A DNA stretch of 64,000 nucleotides, from NCBI RefSeq assembly GCF_000376805.1, contig NZ_AQXT01000002.1, forward strand, positions 1,550,001 through 1,614,000, in the 5' to 3' direction. The notes under the pieces were generated by a model that made no database searches, was not told the DNA's origin, and was given only the letters and a program-made list of their open reading frames with translations. Positions 1 through 8,878 of this stretch are shown here, one piece after another. Position 1 is the stretch's first letter; every line of letters starts with the position of its first letter. A program made the position numbers and the translations under genes. This DNA comes from Henriciella marina DSM 19595 (GTDB lineage: Bacteria > Pseudomonadota > Alphaproteobacteria > Caulobacterales > Hyphomonadaceae).

Positions 1-2
1 AT

Positions 3-470
3 GAGGCCCGCCTGCTGCGCGACGACTCCGACAGGCTTGGGGAAACTTTCGCGCTTTTTGACGGGGCTGACCTTGTCTCGAGCGCGCAGGTCATCCCGGT
101 TTCCGCCGATGAAACTTCTGAAAAGTTTCGGGTTTTCGACCTGCCGAGCTTTCTTTCTTCGGGAGAGACCTGCGTCATCGTTTCCAAACTAGTGACGGCG
201 CCGGAGCGGCGGGGGTCGAAGACGCTGGGCCCGGTCATGCGGGCCGTGCTGGAATATGTTTCCCGCAACAGGCACCGCTATATCGCCATCCTCGCCGAAC
301 CGACCATGCGCGAATTCTACGGCTCGATGGGATTTGAAATCCGCAAGGAAGGCATCGACGCGGCCCCTTTCGGCAGCGTCACTCTCATGGTGTTCGATAT
401 GCAGGATGAGCGTCACACCAGCGGGAAGTCTTTGGCCGGCTGGATGTTCAAATCTGTTTTTGCACGCTGA
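3..470 (+). CDS. N-acyltransferase of the FeeM/GNAT type (5' truncated)
   Basis: The reading frame is open from the window edge to a TGA at 470, so about 155 C-terminal residues are seen and the true start lies outside. The sequence resembles the acyltransferase fold shared by acyl-homoserine-lactone synthases, FeeM-type N-acyl amino acid synthases and GNAT enzymes: a strand (VIVSKLVTAPERRG) is followed by a helix with basic residues, then AILAEPTMREFYGSMGFEI, the usual late GNAT-like block ending in FYxxxGF. Such enzymes often take the acyl group from acyl carrier protein, which suits the phosphopantetheinyl transferase encoded next door on the opposite strand; the two stop regions overlap by 23 bp. 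The substrate cannot be told. A plain GNAT acetyltransferase is the alternative. Confidence 0.55.
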   Translation, partial: EARLLRDDSDRLGETFALFDGADLVSSAQVIPVSADETSEKFRVFDLPSFLSSGETCVIVSKLVTAPERRGSKTLGPVMRAVLEYVSRNRHRYIAILAEPTMREFYGSMGFEIRKEGIDAAPFGSVTLMVFDMQDERHTSGKSLAGWMFKSVFAR

Positions 471-1113
471 AGGCAATGGAGCAGCAGGCCTCAAGGCCCG
501 CGTCCAGCCGCATCAGGCAGAGGTCTCCCACGCGCTCGTGAACAACCAGATTATCCGCGTCGCCAATTAGATATTCTGCTGGTATTTCAACGCTCTTTGC
601 CCCGCCTCGAAGGCCTTCTCCCCTGCATTTCAGGATCGCTTCCTTGGCGGTCCAGAGCCGGTAGAAAGCCCAGAGGTGGGCCACGTTTTCATCAATTGCA
701 TTGATGAGTTCAGCTTCCTGCGGCAGGGCGACCATCCCGAGGATGGCGGCTGTGTCGCGGTCTGCGATCTGTTCGATATCGATCCCGACCATACCATTCG
801 GAAACAGCGCTGCGCACGCCAGCGGGCCAGACCGCGACCAGCTGATACCCATTTCAGGGTGGCCCTTGAGCCCCGGACGGGCGTCATCGAAACTTTCCAG
901 CTCAATCACACCATCGTCCGGCAGGCGCCGCATCGCGAGTTCCCGCATCAGCCAGCGCGAATGAAGATAGTCCTGAGCGTCGGCTTGCCGCCGGAAACGG
1001 GCGGCGCGATCGGCTTCTGGCTGGTCGGCAGGCTCTAATTGACGGGGATCGTTTCGGCGGTCTGACAGGCTCCATTCCGGCATCCGGCGCGGGGGATTAT
1101 CCCGGCTCGTCAC
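448..1113 (-). CDS. 4'-phosphopantetheinyl transferase, Sfp type
   Basis: Transfers the phosphopantetheine arm of CoA to a serine of acyl or peptidyl carrier proteins. The 221-residue product has the two family signatures in the expected order: GIDIEQ (metal and CoA binding) about half way and WTAKEAILK (the WxxKEA block) about 40 residues later. Length fits the Sfp/EntD group rather than the 120-residue AcpS group. The start is GTG at 1113, overlapping the TGA of the upstream sigma-factor gene by four bases (GTGA), so translation is probably coupled. A later ATG (MPEWSLSDRR) would also keep all motifs. The pairing with an acyltransferase-like gene suggests a carrier-protein substrate used in a small acylation pathway; this is inference. 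Confidence 0.9.
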   Translation of the reverse strand: MTSRDNPPRRMPEWSLSDRRNDPRQLEPADQPEADRAARFRRQADAQDYLHSRWLMRELAMRRLPDDGVIELESFDDARPGLKGHPEMGISWSRSGPLACAALFPNGMVGIDIEQIADRDTAAILGMVALPQEAELINAIDENVAHLWAFYRLWTAKEAILKCRGEGLRGGAKSVEIPAEYLIGDADNLVVHERVGDLCLMRLDAGLEACCSIAFSVQKQI

Positions 1114-1718
1114 GCCGCATGGCGGCCTTGGACGGCCAGTTCGTCAAGGCGGTTGAGAAGCACCGGCAGCCCCAGCGGTTCGGGCTTTGCGCGAAGATAG
1201 GAAGAGCTTTCGCAAGATACAAAGCGCTGGCGGACGGTGTCGCGCGCCCGGCTGACCCGGCTCTTGATGGTCCCGGCAGAACAGCCGCACACTTCGCCCG
1301 CTTCCTCATATGTCATGCCGGCGGCAAGGATAAGGATCAGCGCGTCGCGCTGGCCGTCCGGCAATTCGCTGATGATGCCCTCCATACGGGCGAAATCCTT
1401 GGCCGTTTCTTGCTGTGCCTCAGCGACCAGCGCTGCAGCGATCACATCAGGTTCAAGGTTCACGGACCGCCAGTCGCGGCGCTTCTGCATGTAGAATTCG
1501 TTGCGCAGGATACGGAACAGCCATGGTCGCATGGACTGGGTCTCATCGAACATGTGCCGCGATGCCCAGGCCTTCAGGCAGGTATCCTGAACAAGGTCAT
1601 CGGCGATCGACCTGTCGCGGCAGAGGCTGACGGCGAAAGCGCGAAGTTCGGAAATGAGGTTTTCCAGCCGCGCAACAAAGGACAGCTCTGTATTTTCTAT
1701 CAAATTACCCAACTCCAC
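1110..1718 (-). CDS. ECF-family RNA polymerase sigma factor
   Basis: A 202-residue sigma factor with only regions 2 and 4. Region 2 (about residues 25-80) contains DDLVQDTCLKAW and PWLFRILRNEFY, the core-binding and -10-recognition blocks; region 4 (about 115-165) contains LPDGQRDALILILAAGMTYEEAGEVCGC followed by GTIKSRVSRAR, a canonical helix-turn-helix. About 35 residues follow region 4. The sequence is closest in look to the EcfG (general stress response) and related alphaproteobacterial ECF groups, but no nepR or phyR lies beside it here, so the group is unsure. No anti-sigma gene is adjacent either. It is followed by the phosphopantetheinyl transferase gene with a four-base overlap, so the two form an operon read leftward. 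Confidence 0.88.
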   Translation of the reverse strand: MELGNLIENTELSFVARLENLISELRAFAVSLCRDRSIADDLVQDTCLKAWASRHMFDETQSMRPWLFRILRNEFYMQKRRDWRSVNLEPDVIAAALVAEAQQETAKDFARMEGIISELPDGQRDALILILAAGMTYEEAGEVCGCSAGTIKSRVSRARDTVRQRFVSCESSSYLRAKPEPLGLPVLLNRLDELAVQGRHAA

Positions 1719-2010
1719 TGTCCCTGGATGCGAACTAGCATCGATTTCCTAACCCCTCTCTAAATTAGTGTACAAACTTCGGGTGAAGACGCATCCAGGA
1801 ACGGCCCAGCAGAAGACCGCTGAGGGGTCAGGCGTTCGACCGACCTGTCTGAACTGTAAATTGCGCCATGAATGCAGAAACTTAACAAGACGGCGGACGT
1901 TGAATTCTCTCGCGCGCGAAATACCGCTTAAGGGCAGCCTCGTCGATTTTCCGGCGGGTCAGCTGCTGGCAGAATTTGCTGCGCTTTGCCGAACTGGCCG
2001 GGGATAAATA

Positions 2011-3774
2011 GTGTTTAGGATTTTAGCTCTCATCGTCGCCGCTCTGGCCGTTTCCGTCGCTGCTGCGGCGGACACCGTCGACGTGGAATTTGCGGGCGAC
2101 CGGCCAGGCGATGAGCTTCGCGAAACCGTTCAGGACGCCCTGCCCGATGAAAACACGCCCAAGACGTCTCTTGAGGCGCGCCGGCAAGGCAGGCGCGCAG
2201 CCGATGCCGTCAGGAGCGCGCTGAACAGTCAAGGCTATTACGACCCCCAGATCGACCTTGCGGTTCTCGGCACCGACGCCCCAACCGCCCGTTTGAGGAT
2301 TGATACCGGCCCGCGTTTTGCGCTGGCGAATGTGCGCGTTTCATTTCGCGGTGAGGCCCCGACCGAAGAAGACCAGGAAAAGATCCGCAATGACCTGCCG
2401 GTCAAAAGCGGCCGTCCCGCCATCCCGTCGAATGTCATTGATGCCGAACGGTGGATCGCCAACACGCTGCGCGAGGCTGGTTATCCCTATGCCGAAGTTG
2501 AAGAGCGCCGGGTCGTCGGTGACCGCGACGCCGAAACGCTCAGCGTCACCTATGAGACCACAGCCGGGCCGCGCGTCGTCTTTGGAGAGACGCGCTTTCC
2601 GACAGATGACATAAAAACCAAGGCAAGTTATCTGCGAAGGCTTGTTCCGTATGAGACGGGCGAGGTCTATGAGCCTGCCGAGCTGTCTCTGCTCAACACC
2701 CGGCTTGCCGAGACACGCATGTTTCGCGTCGCCCGGGCCTCCCTTGCATCCGAGCCGTCCGGGACCACGGAAAACGGCGATCAAATTCGTGATGTCGAGA
2801 TTACGCTGACGGAACGTCCGCGCAATACGGTCGGGCTGGGCGGCAAGTATTCGACGAGCGAAGGCTTTGGCCTGAGTGCAGAACTCACGCGCCGCAATCT
2901 GACACGCCGCGGTGACGTGCTGAACGCCGATCTGACCATTGCAGAGCTTGAACAGTCACTCGAAGTCACGTGGCGCCGTCCGAATGAGTTTGGCTATGGC
3001 CGCGGGCTGATTTTCTCTGCGGGCATAAATAACGAGACCACAGACGCCTATGATCGTCAGGCGATATCCATCGGCGCCGGCTATGAGGTCGTGAAGGGCC
3101 CGGATTTCTCCTATTCCTACGGCGTGCAGGGCGAGATCACGAAAGAAGAAGACGAGTATGGTGAGCGAGACCTGCAGATCATCTCCGTCTATGCCGACGC
3201 GCGTCTTGATAAGACCGACAGCGTTCTGGACCCTCGTTCAGGCTGGCGCGCCAATGGGCGGGTCGAGCCGAGCTATGCGTTTGGCGATGATGTCAGCCCG
3301 TTCGTACGGTCTGTCGGACAGGTCAGTGCCTATGTCCCCTTCGATGATGACAGGCGCTTTGTCCTGGCTGGCCGGTTCAAGGCCGGTGCCGTGGTCGGCG
3401 CCGATGTCGAGAACCTGCCCGTCGACACACGCTTTTATTCCGGCGGCGGCGGCAGTGTGCGCGGCTATGCCTATCAGGCCATCGGCCCGCGCGCCGACGA
3501 TGGCACGCCTCTCGGCGGCACGTCGGTTCTCGAAGCCTCGATAGAAGGGCGCTACGCCGTTCGACCCAATATCGGTGTCGTCGCCTTTCTTGATGCAGGG
3601 ACTGTGTCGACCAACCAGTTCTCCGACTTCAGCGATGCGCGGTTTGGTGCAGGGATAGGCGTGCGCTACACCACGCCCGCCGGCCCGATCCGTCTCGACG
3701 TGGCCACCCCTCTGAACCCAACCGATTTTGATGATCCGGTCCAGATCTACATCTCGATCGGACAGGCCTTTTAA
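2011..3774 (+). CDS. tamA: Translocation and assembly module outer-membrane protein TamA
   Basis: BamA/Omp85-family outer-membrane protein that with TamB helps insert or export selected outer-membrane and surface proteins. The 587-residue product begins with a signal peptide (residues 1 to about 20, MFRILALIVAALAVSVAAAA), has POTRA repeats over roughly residues 25-270 (seen in RSALNSQGYYDPQI and ANTLREAGYPYAEVEERRV, each a helix ending in GY), and ends in a 16-strand barrel with the conserved FYSGGGGSVRGYAYQ block (the VRGY/F motif of lid loop L6) and a C-terminal strand ending in F. The start is GTG at 2011. The stop codon shares one base with the tamB ATG, so the pair is translated together, as in other Proteobacteria. 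Confidence 0.93.
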   Translation: MFRILALIVAALAVSVAAAADTVDVEFAGDRPGDELRETVQDALPDENTPKTSLEARRQGRRAADAVRSALNSQGYYDPQIDLAVLGTDAPTARLRIDTGPRFALANVRVSFRGEAPTEEDQEKIRNDLPVKSGRPAIPSNVIDAERWIANTLREAGYPYAEVEERRVVGDRDAETLSVTYETTAGPRVVFGETRFPTDDIKTKASYLRRLVPYETGEVYEPAELSLLNTRLAETRMFRVARASLASEPSGTTENGDQIRDVEITLTERPRNTVGLGGKYSTSEGFGLSAELTRRNLTRRGDVLNADLTIAELEQSLEVTWRRPNEFGYGRGLIFSAGINNETTDAYDRQAISIGAGYEVVKGPDFSYSYGVQGEITKEEDEYGERDLQIISVYADARLDKTDSVLDPRSGWRANGRVEPSYAFGDDVSPFVRSVGQVSAYVPFDDDRRFVLAGRFKAGAVVGADVENLPVDTRFYSGGGGSVRGYAYQAIGPRADDGTPLGGTSVLEASIEGRYAVRPNIGVVAFLDAGTVSTNQFSDFSDARFGAGIGVRYTTPAGPIRLDVATPLNPTDFDDPVQIYISIGQAF

Positions 3775-6700
3775 TGAGTACAGTCCAATCCGACACAAAT
3801 AATTCCGGCCACCAGCGGCGGCTGCGGAAGCGCATTCTGAAATGGACGCTGATCGTCCTTGGCGGCCTGCTCGCGCTGATTATCGCGTTGCTTCTGCTGC
3901 TGCGCTTTGCTGCGCAGTCAGGCCTTGGCCGCAATTTCGTGGAGACGCGAATTGAGGCGGCAGACCCTTCGGGCCAGGAGATCGAGGTTGAGGGCCTCAG
4001 CGGTGACCTCCTTGGCACATTCCGGATTGAGCGGCTGACCGTCGCCGATCAGGAGGGAGTCTGGCTCGTTGCAGAGAACGTCCTCGCCGACTGGAAGCCG
4101 TTGGCGCTACGCAAGCGTGCGCTGTCGATAGATGCGCTGGAAGCAGACCTTATTCATGTCATGCGCAGGCCGATCCTTCAAACTCCAGAGCGAGAGTCCT
4201 CCTCCGGCGGTTCGATGCCGCTGCGCGCAGGAGAACTTGGCAAACTGAGGGTGGGTGAGTTTCGCAGCGACGAAGGCGTGCTGCCGCGCGCGCTGTCTCT
4301 CAGCATCGATGCGCAAGGCCGTATTGGGCTGGATGGCGGACGCACGCTCATGGCGGTGGCGCCACTGGATGGGAATGGCGATGAGCTTTCAGCCGACCTT
4401 ACCTGGTCTGATGATTTCCGCGTGCAGGGAAACCTGCTCCTTGATGGCCCCGCTGGCGGGCTTTTTGCCAGTCTTGCGCGGCTTGAACCCGATCAATCCA
4501 TTTCGGTCTCGCTGGACGCAGATGGTGCGCTCAATGACTGGCAGGCCGATGCTGGCGTCGAAATCAACGATCAGTCGCTTCTGACGCTGGATGCCAATGC
4601 GCGCGGCCAGCTGATCAGCTTCCAGTCGAAGATCCATCCCGGCCTCCACCCCCTCACCCGCCAGATCGCCGACACGCTTGGTGAGACGCTTAGCATTGAG
4701 GGAGATCTCTTGCGAGAGCCATCCGGTCCGGTGCTCGATGTCACAGCACTTGCCGAGGGCCTCGAGCTGAGCGCGATGGCACGCCAGGCCGATGATGGCG
4801 GCTACCGCGCTGATCTCAGGCTCAACGTCTATAATCCGACACGCTACGCCGACGTCGAGAATGTCAGCATCAATGAGGCGATGCTCGACGGGGTGCTGGT
4901 CTATGCTGATAGCACGGCGCGGTTTGACGGCGATATCCGCGCCGCTGGCGTCGATGTCCCATCCTTTGCAGCGGATGCCGTCAGCGGGCCGATGACAGCC
5001 ATCTATGGCGATAGCCAGGTTTCGGTTCGCACGACGCTGACGGCCGCGGGCGCCAACCTGCCGGGCATGACGGGCCAGATCGCGGGCCGGTCCCCCGTCC
5101 TTGTTCTCAACGCAGACTATGACATCGCCGGTAACACGATCGATCTACGAGAGACGATCCTCCGAGGGCGCGCTGGCCGCGTTTCGGCGCAGGGAAATAT
5201 CTCACTCTCCCCGAAGCTTGGCGCTGGTGTCTCAGGCAGTTTCCAGCTTGATGGCGGGCAAGCCGGACTGGCGAGACCCGTCAATCTGTCTGGTAATTTT
5301 GAAGCGAATCGCGCGGGAAGCGGCGTGACGCAGTTTAATACGCGCATCTCCGCCAGCGAGCTTGGCACGCTTCCAGCGCCGGTCAGCGACTGGGCCGCAG
5401 AGACGGCTCTACTAAACGTCAGTGGCGCGCTGCAGGCCGACAATTCGGTTGATCTCAATCAGTTCTCACTCGAGAGCGGCACGCTGTCGCTGGGCGGCTC
5501 CGGGCGCCTCAGCAGCGAGCAGGCGATCTCGGCCTCGGCGCAATTGCAGGCGGGCGAAGCGACCGTCGCAGGCTACACACTCGACAGCCTGTCAGGGCGC
5601 GCGGACGTTTCCGGCACGCTCGACGCTATAAACTTTGTGGTCAATCTCAATGCGCCGGAACTGGCGGGCGAAAGCCTGACATTCACCGATGTCGACCTTG
5701 GCGCTGATGGCACTTATGGAGGCGGCACCCTCACAGCGAGCACAACGCTGAATGCGGGTACGACCAACGGGCCTCTGGATGTGGAAACAGGCCTCACCGT
5801 CAATGGGTCCGACTGGCAGGTCAGTGGTCTTGAGGCGAGCTGGGGACCGCTCACTGCAGATGCGGATCTCAGCGGGTCCGGCGGCGATGTGGGCGCGATC
5901 ACCGGACAGGCGAATGTGCGAGGGGAGCTGCCTGACGGTCTCCCCGCCCGCCGGATAGATGCAAGCGCGAACATTCAGGGCGAGGCCCTCACCATCGATG
6001 CGACCCTGGAAGAGGTCGCGGCCGGGCCGACGCGGGCTGATGCGGTGGTGATCCGGGCGACAGGCACCCCGAACGATGCCGATTTCATTATCGAGATGGA
6101 TGGCAGCACGGAACTCGACGGCCTTTCCTATCGCACGACGGTCAGTGTGGATGGCAATATACAAGGGCTGACCGCCGGAGCGACTGACCTCACCGCCTCG
6201 TTTGAGGCCGCACTCGGCGAGGTCACTCTCTCCACCCGCGAACCTCTTCAGTTTACCTCACATGATGATGGAATGGAGGTCTCTGCGGATCTCGCGGCGC
6301 TTGGCGGCGGGCTTACCACAACACTCACGACACGCGGCGACACGCAGATCCGGGTCAATGCCGATGGGCTCAGTCTCGCGCCGCTTCTCATCCTGGTTGG
6401 ACGACCCGCGCTCGACGGCGCGCTTGATCTCAGTCTCGTCTTTGACGAAACGGCAGAGGGCGGGCTTGGCGGGCCCATCAATGCCGAGATGCGCGGGATC
6501 TCGCGGCCCGGCTCCGATATCGCCCCGGTCGACCTCTTTGTCAGCGGCGAGCTCACGCCGACGCTTCTCGACCTCGCCATCCGCGCGCTCGACAATGAAA
6601 CGCTGGAAGCGCGCGCAAGCATCGACGTGCCGGTGAGAACGACCGCCGACGCGCCTTTCATCCGGCCTGTTGCCGGCGCGAGCATGCCATTCTCAGCCAA

Positions 6701-7976
6701 TGCAAATGGCCAGATCGAGGCGATCGCGGCGCTTTTCATTCCGCCGCAAATGGTGCTGCAGGGCCGCGTGGACGCCGACCTCTCGGGTGAGCTGCCATCG
6801 CTCGACGAGTCCTTTTCAGGTAATGTCCGCTTCAGTGACGGCGTCTTCGAGCATGGCGACCTTGGCATGGTGCTGAACCAGATCTCAGCAGATGCACAGC
6901 TTGGCGGCGGACTTGTCACGCTGGACACATTCAGTGCGCGTGGCCGGGCCGGCGGATCGCTTAGCGGCAGCGGCTCCATGGCTATTGATGGCTCCGGGCG
7001 CAGCGATGTCGAGATCCGCGCCGACAGGCTCGTCGTCACCGAACGGCGCGAAGGCTCGGCCACCGTCAGTGGGACGCTCTCGCTCAATCAACAGCCTGAC
7101 CTGTTCGAGGTTACTGGCGATCTCACGGTCGATGAAGGCGCGATCGATCTCGATAATCTGCCGCAGGGCGGTCCACCGACGCTCGATGTCTCATTCCGCC
7201 AGCCCGATGATGAGGAAGACGAAGAAGAGGATGAAGGATCGGTCACACGGCTCGACATCAGCCTCAACGCGCCGGGCCGTATCGATATTAGCGGACGAGG
7301 CGTGAACGCTGAGCTCGCGCTGGACGCCGACATTGAAGGCACGATCGGGAGCCCGGTCATCACCGGGGAGGCAGAGATTGTGCGTGGCCGTTTTGATCTG
7401 ATCGGCAAGCGGTTCGAATTCCGCGAAAGCACCGTCCGTCTGACACAGGAGCTTGGCGATTCCCGCCTTTCCATTCAGGCCGTTCACGAGACCCGCGACG
7501 ATATTACGGCAATCCTGAACGTGATCGGCACCGTGTCGCGTCCGGAGATCGAGTTGACGTCAGAACCTGTCCTGCCCGAGGATGAGGTTTTGTCCCGCGT
7601 CCTCTTCGGCCGCTCCCCAACGCAGCTGACAGCGCTTGAAACAGCCCGTCTCGCAGCGGCCCTTGCGCAGCTTTCAGGCGGCGGCGGATTTGACCTCCTC
7701 GGCGGGATCGAACAGGCGCTCGGCCTCGATACGTTCGATGTCGGCAGCGGTACCGGCGGCGGCGTCGAAGTGACCAGCGGCAAGTATCTGACCGAGGACG
7801 TCTATCTGGAAGTTCGCTCAGGCGCGGCCGGTGCGCCCGGCGTCGCGGTCGAGTGGGAGCCGATCGAGAATATCGAGATCGAAGCGGCCACCAATACGGG
7901 TGAGGATCAGGGGCAGGAACTCTCGATCCAGTGGACGCGGGATTTCGATGATCCGGGTAGCGGCAAGAAGGACTAG
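3774..7976 (+). CDS. tamB: Translocation and assembly module inner-membrane protein TamB
   Basis: Large AsmA/VPS13-like bridging protein that spans the periplasm and partners TamA. The 1400-residue product has one N-terminal membrane helix (about residues 23-45, LIVLGGLLALIIALLLLLRF), a very long stretch of repeated amphipathic beta strands, and the conserved DUF490/TamB domain at the C terminus with LTSEPVLPEDEVLSRVLFGRS and a final strand-rich end. An acidic run (DDEEDEEEDEGS) sits near residue 1145, just before the C-terminal domain. Length is in the usual range (1200-1500). The ATG overlaps the tamA stop by one base. The gene ends with a four-base convergent overlap with mmsB. Confidence 0.93.
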   Translation: MSTVQSDTNNSGHQRRLRKRILKWTLIVLGGLLALIIALLLLLRFAAQSGLGRNFVETRIEAADPSGQEIEVEGLSGDLLGTFRIERLTVADQEGVWLVAENVLADWKPLALRKRALSIDALEADLIHVMRRPILQTPERESSSGGSMPLRAGELGKLRVGEFRSDEGVLPRALSLSIDAQGRIGLDGGRTLMAVAPLDGNGDELSADLTWSDDFRVQGNLLLDGPAGGLFASLARLEPDQSISVSLDADGALNDWQADAGVEINDQSLLTLDANARGQLISFQSKIHPGLHPLTRQIADTLGETLSIEGDLLREPSGPVLDVTALAEGLELSAMARQADDGGYRADLRLNVYNPTRYADVENVSINEAMLDGVLVYADSTARFDGDIRAAGVDVPSFAADAVSGPMTAIYGDSQVSVRTTLTAAGANLPGMTGQIAGRSPVLVLNADYDIAGNTIDLRETILRGRAGRVSAQGNISLSPKLGAGVSGSFQLDGGQAGLARPVNLSGNFEANRAGSGVTQFNTRISASELGTLPAPVSDWAAETALLNVSGALQADNSVDLNQFSLESGTLSLGGSGRLSSEQAISASAQLQAGEATVAGYTLDSLSGRADVSGTLDAINFVVNLNAPELAGESLTFTDVDLGADGTYGGGTLTASTTLNAGTTNGPLDVETGLTVNGSDWQVSGLEASWGPLTADADLSGSGGDVGAITGQANVRGELPDGLPARRIDASANIQGEALTIDATLEEVAAGPTRADAVVIRATGTPNDADFIIEMDGSTELDGLSYRTTVSVDGNIQGLTAGATDLTASFEAALGEVTLSTREPLQFTSHDDGMEVSADLAALGGGLTTTLTTRGDTQIRVNADGLSLAPLLILVGRPALDGALDLSLVFDETAEGGLGGPINAEMRGISRPGSDIAPVDLFVSGELTPTLLDLAIRALDNETLEARASIDVPVRTTADAPFIRPVAGASMPFSANANGQIEAIAALFIPPQMVLQGRVDADLSGELPSLDESFSGNVRFSDGVFEHGDLGMVLNQISADAQLGGGLVTLDTFSARGRAGGSLSGSGSMAIDGSGRSDVEIRADRLVVTERREGSATVSGTLSLNQQPDLFEVTGDLTVDEGAIDLDNLPQGGPPTLDVSFRQPDDEEDEEEDEGSVTRLDISLNAPGRIDISGRGVNAELALDADIEGTIGSPVITGEAEIVRGRFDLIGKRFEFRESTVRLTQELGDSRLSIQAVHETRDDITAILNVIGTVSRPEIELTSEPVLPEDEVLSRVLFGRSPTQLTALETARLAAALAQLSGGGGFDLLGGIEQALGLDTFDVGSGTGGGVEVTSGKYLTEDVYLEVRSGAAGAPGVAVEWEPIENIEIEAATNTGEDQGQELSIQWTRDFDDPGSGKKD

Positions 7977-8863
7977 AGCTCGCCCTTGAGACGGCGCATG
8001 ACGCCGGAAAAGTCGATATCGCCGAAGCCGTCTTCATCAAGCTTTGAGTAAATCTGCTGGGCATGATTGCCGAGCGGCGTATCGGCGCCGACATCATCGC
8101 CTGCGCCCATGGCAAGCCGCAGATCCTTCAGCATCATCGCGACTGCGAAGCCTGGCTGATAGCCGCGGTTCGATGGTGCGGTCGGGACAGGTCCTGGCGC
8201 AGGGCAATAGCTCGTCATCGACCAGCACTGACCGGACGCAGTGGAAGAAATGTCGAAGAAAGTCTGCGCATCAAGGCCGAGCTTTTCGGCCAGATTGAAC
8301 GCCTCGCAGGTACCGATCATGGAAATGCCAAGCAGCATGTTATTGGCGATCTTGGCAACCTGACCATTGCCGGGGTCGCCCGCGTGAAAAACGTTCTTGC
8401 CCATGACATCGAGAACCCGCTTTGCCTTCTCGAACCCGTCCTTGGGGCCACCCACCATGAAGGTCAGCGTGCCCGCCTCTGCAGCGGCGACGCCGCCCGA
8501 GACCGGCGCATCCATATAGGAAAAGCCAGCTTCAGCGGCTTTCCCGGCAGCATCGCGCGCCTCTTCGACGGCGATGGTTGAACAGTCGAGGAAGAGCGTG
8601 CCCGGCTTTGCATGTGCCGTCACACCATCCTCACTGAAATAGACCTGATGGACATGCTTGCCGGCTGGCAGCATGGACACCACGACGTCGACATCGCTCA
8701 CCGCCTCGCCGACAGTGGCGGCAGCTTTTGCCCCTGCCGCGACAGCGGCTTTCACCGCATCTGCGTTAAGATCGAAGCCGTGCACCTCATGTCCCGCCTT
8801 GGCGAGGTTCGCGCACATGCCTGAGCCCATATTGCCAAGGCCAATGAATGCAATCTTCGTCAT
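7973..8863 (-). CDS. mmsB: 3-hydroxyisobutyrate dehydrogenase
   Basis: Oxidises 3-hydroxyisobutyrate to methylmalonate semialdehyde with NAD in valine breakdown. The 296-residue product starts with the Rossmann signature IAFIGLGNMGSGM, has the substrate-binding DAPVSGGVAAAEAGTL block near residue 120 and the catalytic lysine block GQVAKIANNMLLG near residue 165. It is the last gene of the leftward valine operon, 15 bp after the hydrolase gene, and supplies the substrate for MmsA encoded at the operon head. The start ATG follows a GGAGGAGA-like ribosome site. Confidence 0.94.
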   Translation of the reverse strand: MTKIAFIGLGNMGSGMCANLAKAGHEVHGFDLNADAVKAAVAAGAKAAATVGEAVSDVDVVVSMLPAGKHVHQVYFSEDGVTAHAKPGTLFLDCSTIAVEEARDAAGKAAEAGFSYMDAPVSGGVAAAEAGTLTFMVGGPKDGFEKAKRVLDVMGKNVFHAGDPGNGQVAKIANNMLLGISMIGTCEAFNLAEKLGLDAQTFFDISSTASGQCWSMTSYCPAPGPVPTAPSNRGYQPGFAVAMMLKDLRLAMGAGDDVGADTPLGNHAQQIYSKLDEDGFGDIDFSGVMRRLKGEL

Positions 8864-8878
8864 GGTGAGGTCTCCTCC

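Noticed and set aside
1798-1836. GGAAC and CGTT motifs as an EcfG-type promoter
   Set aside because: The spacing is about 30 bp instead of 16-17 bp.
1768-2007. A 79-codon frame from GTG upstream of tamA, with a CxxC...C motif
   Set aside because: It lacks a ribosome site and has several rare codons in its first half; it has the look of non-coding upstream DNA, though it stops just before tamA.
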